A DNA stretch of 64,000 nt from Pollutimonas sp. M17. Lineage in GTDB: Bacteria > Pseudomonadota > Gammaproteobacteria > Burkholderiales > Burkholderiaceae_B. The position numbers and the translations under genes are program-made. Position 1 is the first letter of the stretch; each line of letters begins with the position of its first letter. The stretch lies in assembly GCF_025836975.1 (NCBI RefSeq), contig NZ_CP107548.1, positions 186,001-250,000 on the forward strand. The letters are read 5' to 3'. This document shows, one piece after another, positions 61,639-64,000 of the stretch. A model generated the notes under the pieces. That model made no database searches. It was not told the DNA's origin and saw only the letters and a list, made by a program, of their open reading frames with translations.

Positions 61639-62556
61639 TTAATGCCAGCGCTCGATTTTCTCGTGCGGTAGAGAGCATGCCCGGCCAGTGGCTGGGATAC
61701 AACTTACCGCTCGCCTTCCGGCCGCAAGTGCGACGACAAGGGCCATGGTCTCACACCCGATAACTATCGAGCTGTCCAACACTTCGTCCAGCAGATCACC
61801 ATCCTTGCGCACTATCACAGGTAAGCCCTGAGAATTATCGACTAGATATTCATACTTGTGCAGAGGCTCGGAGGGGTGAGGTCGCACGATAATCTGCCCC
61901 AAGGCTTTACCTCCTAACAAATGCGGCAGACGTGCCAGAATCAGTTCAACTGCATCAAATTCAGTGTAGCCAAAATACAGGGCGTCACCATGCTGCTTGA
62001 GTGCATGCACGGACACTGGTTCAGTGACGATCAATACACGTTGTGCTTGTCCAGGCTCTATGACATTCAAATGCCGTGTGGCCCGCTCGGCAATTGATTC
62101 GAGATAAGGGTTACCTTTATTTTCGATGATCGCACCAGGAAACTCGCGTTCTGCAATTTGCAAGGCATAACGGTCAGCCACCCATAGGGCATCGGGCAGG
62201 CACTCTGTATCCATTCGTACAAAACGGGCTCTGTAGTTCAGCCAATGATCCAAAAATGTCACGGATCGTTTTCCAAGCGTGCGGGATAATTGTAGTGCGT
62301 GCCATTCCAGCTCAGACTGCCAGCTTGACCCCGTCAGAACCCAATCCGAACGATCAAGAACGCTCTCCAATGTATCTATTTGAATCTCGCCTAAAACTCG
62401 ACGAAAAACTGAGAGGGCGGGGCCTTCAATAGCTAAGGCGACGTCCTTTAGTCGATTGCGCTTGATGAAATTGGCGAGCAGTTCTGCGCCGCCCGCATCA
62501 TGTGTGACTATGGCGATGGTGCCCAGCATTAAATCGACTTGCTTTAACATCCTCAT
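61639..62556 (-). CDS. Uncharacterised protein of the polysaccharide cluster
   Basis: About 305 residues. The start GTIAIVTHDAGGAELLANFIKR, the central ECLPDALWVADRYALQIAEREF and IIVRPHPSEPLHKYEYLV, then SIVIGCETMALVVALAAGRRAVSC (each cited in part), recall the donor-binding layout of GT-B or nucleotide-sugar 2-epimerase-like proteins. I cannot name the family. ATG 62556 is chosen; ATG 62550 and 62532 are alternatives. The longer frame to TTG 62604 overlaps the next gene by ten bases. It ends two bases before the 557-residue gene starts. Confidence 0.65.
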   Translation of the reverse strand: MRMLKQVDLMLGTIAIVTHDAGGAELLANFIKRNRLKDVALAIEGPALSVFRRVLGEIQIDTLESVLDRSDWVLTGSSWQSELEWHALQLSRTLGKRSVTFLDHWLNYRARFVRMDTECLPDALWVADRYALQIAEREFPGAIIENKGNPYLESIAERATRHLNVIEPGQAQRVLIVTEPVSVHALKQHGDALYFGYTEFDAVELILARLPHLLGGKALGQIIVRPHPSEPLHKYEYLVDNSQGLPVIVRKDGDLLDEVLDSSIVIGCETMALVVALAAGRRAVSCIPATGRACSLPHEKIERWH

Positions 62557-62594
62557 ATCTATATGTGGGGAATGAGTGGCTTTTTCATTAGAGT

Positions 62595-63266
62595 TCAGCG
62601 CCAATCTGCCACATATCGTTGGATTGACTGTTCAATCTCTTCCATATCCATCACTTTGGGACGGAACACGGCCATGCGGCCGACTACCTCAACCATTTCA
62701 CCGAAGCGTTCAATTTCCAGATACCAATCCCGACCAATATAGTCGTCGACGATTAAGATCGCATTCGGCTTGTTCACGAGATGCTGCATACTGCGCAATG
62801 CACATGCGACGCGGAACCGGCCGTCAATCAGTACCAAGTCGGGGACATGTCCAACCTGCTTGAGGCTATCCCAAGGCTTTTCGGAATACTCGCGCCATCT
62901 GGCCAGTCGTACAGACGTAGGTGTCCTGAATACTGGTTGGCCCCATTCACGTGTAAAACCAATGTTAGCGTATAGCAGCGATACATTCGACACCTTGTCA
63001 GGTGCATACTTGTTCAATGCCTCTCGTACTCGCATGATAAAGATCCGATCGCTATCGACCGAATAAACGCGTTTTCCTAGCCCCGCAGCCAACACCGTGC
63101 TGCCCCCACTGCCATATTCTAGATAGGTCGTCGCTTCACTAAGCCGACTTTCGAAGTAATCGGTACATGCCTTACTTTCAAAACAAGGGCGGAGGGGGCA
63201 TGTGATTTTCCCCGAATAGCGAGCACGCTGATAATTCAGAAAATCTTTCAGACTATAGAGTGACAT
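62595..63266 (-). CDS. SAM-methyltransferase-like protein
   Basis: A 223-residue protein with TTYLEYGSGGSTVLAAGLGKRVYSVDSD (cited in part), a motif I of Rossmann methyltransferases with the acidic SVDSD after it, and VPDLVLIDGRFRVACA / AILIVDDYIGRDWYLEIERF, the pattern of O-methyltransferase-like proteins found in glycan clusters. Whether it binds SAM is not shown. It lies 15 bp from the right-edge gene and belongs to the same operon. Confidence 0.75.
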   Translation of the reverse strand: MSLYSLKDFLNYQRARYSGKITCPLRPCFESKACTDYFESRLSEATTYLEYGSGGSTVLAAGLGKRVYSVDSDRIFIMRVREALNKYAPDKVSNVSLLYANIGFTREWGQPVFRTPTSVRLARWREYSEKPWDSLKQVGHVPDLVLIDGRFRVACALRSMQHLVNKPNAILIVDDYIGRDWYLEIERFGEMVEVVGRMAVFRPKVMDMEEIEQSIQRYVADWR

Positions 63267-63281
63267 CCGAATCCTTTGCTT

Positions 63282-64000
63282 TCAGCGAACAATACTATTG
63301 TTGAAGTTAAGAATAAAAAATGGAGTAGGTGCTGCATTGAAACTAGTCTTGAAATCGCCGCGTTGCGGAGAGTTGATCCCGATCATATCGAATACTTTTT
63401 TACCGGATAAAAATCCATCTTGGATGACGCGAAGCAATAGCGCACTGTTTGCACCATTAGAGCGAAATGCCGGATCGGTAGCGCCAAACAGATAATAGGC
63501 GCAGTTTGGATCAGTCGCCGTCATGACCGCTGAGGTAGCCTGTCCAGCTGAGTTGCGGGCGACAAGTATCTGGCCCAATCCAGCATTCAGGACAGAATGC
63601 ACGATGCGTCGCACCAGATCCAGATGAAGGTCATCCGGTACGATTCCCTGGCGTGAGAATGTAAGTGCGTATAGATGGATGAACTCATCCACGTCGTGGG
63701 ACGGTTCGATGCGAAGGCCGGCCTTTTCCGCTTTCTTGGCATCCTGCCGTCGAGCCGCTCGAATCGAAGAAAGAAAGTCCTCAAAACTAGAGAACTGGTC
63801 TAGGCGTATGATGCCTGTGTAGGATAGCGACAACTCATATGCCCCCAAGTCGGGGGTATGATAATTGCACCATTGGAAACCACGAAGATCCGTGAGGGAT
63901 GGATGAAGGCAAAGCGAATGATGTGGATAACGTCGGCTTATCGCATCAGCCAAACCCGAAATAATCTTCAAATGCTTGGAGATTGCTGAGTGCCCTTGGG
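63282..64000 (-). CDS. GNAT/FemAB-like acyltransferase, 5' part outside window
   Basis: The frame is open to the right edge, so the gene begins beyond base 64000; TTG 63971 is not a convincing start. The visible 239 residues include HPSLTDLRGFQWCNYHTPD, LSSIRAARRQDAKKAEKAGLRIE and FGATDPAFRSNGANSALLLRVIQDG (each cited in part), the pattern of FemAB/CelD-type GNAT-fold proteins. In glycan clusters such proteins often add acyl or amino-acyl groups to sugars. The substrate is unknown. Confidence 0.78.
   Translation of the reverse strand, partial: QGHSAISKHLKIISGLADAISRRYPHHSLCLHPSLTDLRGFQWCNYHTPDLGAYELSLSYTGIIRLDQFSSFEDFLSSIRAARRQDAKKAEKAGLRIEPSHDVDEFIHLYALTFSRQGIVPDDLHLDLVRRIVHSVLNAGLGQILVARNSAGQATSAVMTATDPNCAYYLFGATDPAFRSNGANSALLLRVIQDGFLSGKKVFDMIGINSPQRGDFKTSFNAAPTPFFILNFNNSIVR

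Noticed and set aside
1-64000. tRNA, rRNA genes or CRISPR arrays
   Set aside because: No cloverleaf-type TTCGA/TTCAA arm contexts, rRNA segments or regularly spaced repeats were seen by eye; a covariance-model scan was not possible.

Overview
The window looks like chromosome of a high-GC betaproteobacterium of the order Burkholderiales, most likely family Alcaligenaceae (Bordetella/Achromobacter/Pusillimonas-like). This is inferred from three solitary Bug-type periplasmic binding proteins, a homodimeric AceE paralogue beside an Lrp regulator, several LysR/GntR-controlled catabolic gene sets and an RfaH-type antiterminator. Genus cannot be fixed from sequence reading alone. No rRNA, tRNA or CRISPR array was recognised.

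Left part (1-24803). The end of a FadB/FadN-type beta-oxidation enzyme and its thiolase are followed by an EamA exporter, the dTDP-rhamnose genes rfbC and rfbD, pgi (antisense) and a small IF-1. A long + strand set at 7081-17158 joins a branched-chain-type (HAAT) ABC transporter to a two-subunit thiamine-diphosphate decarboxylase, two aldehyde dehydrogenases and a YihU-like reductase. It reads as an uptake and degradation pathway for an anionic C3 compound, with organosulfonates the leading guess. Then come galE, a divergent Lrp/AceE pair that recalls mdeR/mdeB, an EamA exporter, an isoaspartyl peptidase and rfbB.

Middle (24875-43380). An AT-richer two-gene module (unknown protein plus XRE-ImmA/IrrE protease) with tandem operator repeats sits between rfbB and an rfaH-like gene. 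Next are catabolic sets: LysR, Bug protein, amidase and a second Bug protein; an FMN hydroxy-acid dehydrogenase, a FAH-family enzyme and LysR; and a Bug protein plus GntR facing an aconitase-type hydratase (two subunits) and an ICL/PEP-mutase-type lyase. Between the last two lies a second AT-rich islet: BrnT/BrnA, a HEPN-motif protein and a CoiA-like zinc-finger protein.

Right part (43588-64000). Four unrecognised genes, three or four of them membrane-associated or small, lead to vapB with a broken vapC. A complete IS66 element follows (47078-50051). It has imperfect 23-bp terminal inverted repeats and a perfect 8-bp target duplication, and it splits a YdcF/ElyC-type gene whose last 26-27 codons lie at 46990-47077. 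After a membrane-anchored, possibly Nudix-like protein comes a minus-strand polysaccharide/O-antigen cluster: ligase, sugar-phosphate transferase, Gmd, glycosyltransferases, methyltransferases and a truncated acetyltransferase-like gene at the right edge. The rfb, galE and pgi genes elsewhere supply sugar precursors to such a cluster, and the RfaH-like protein is a plausible regulator of it.
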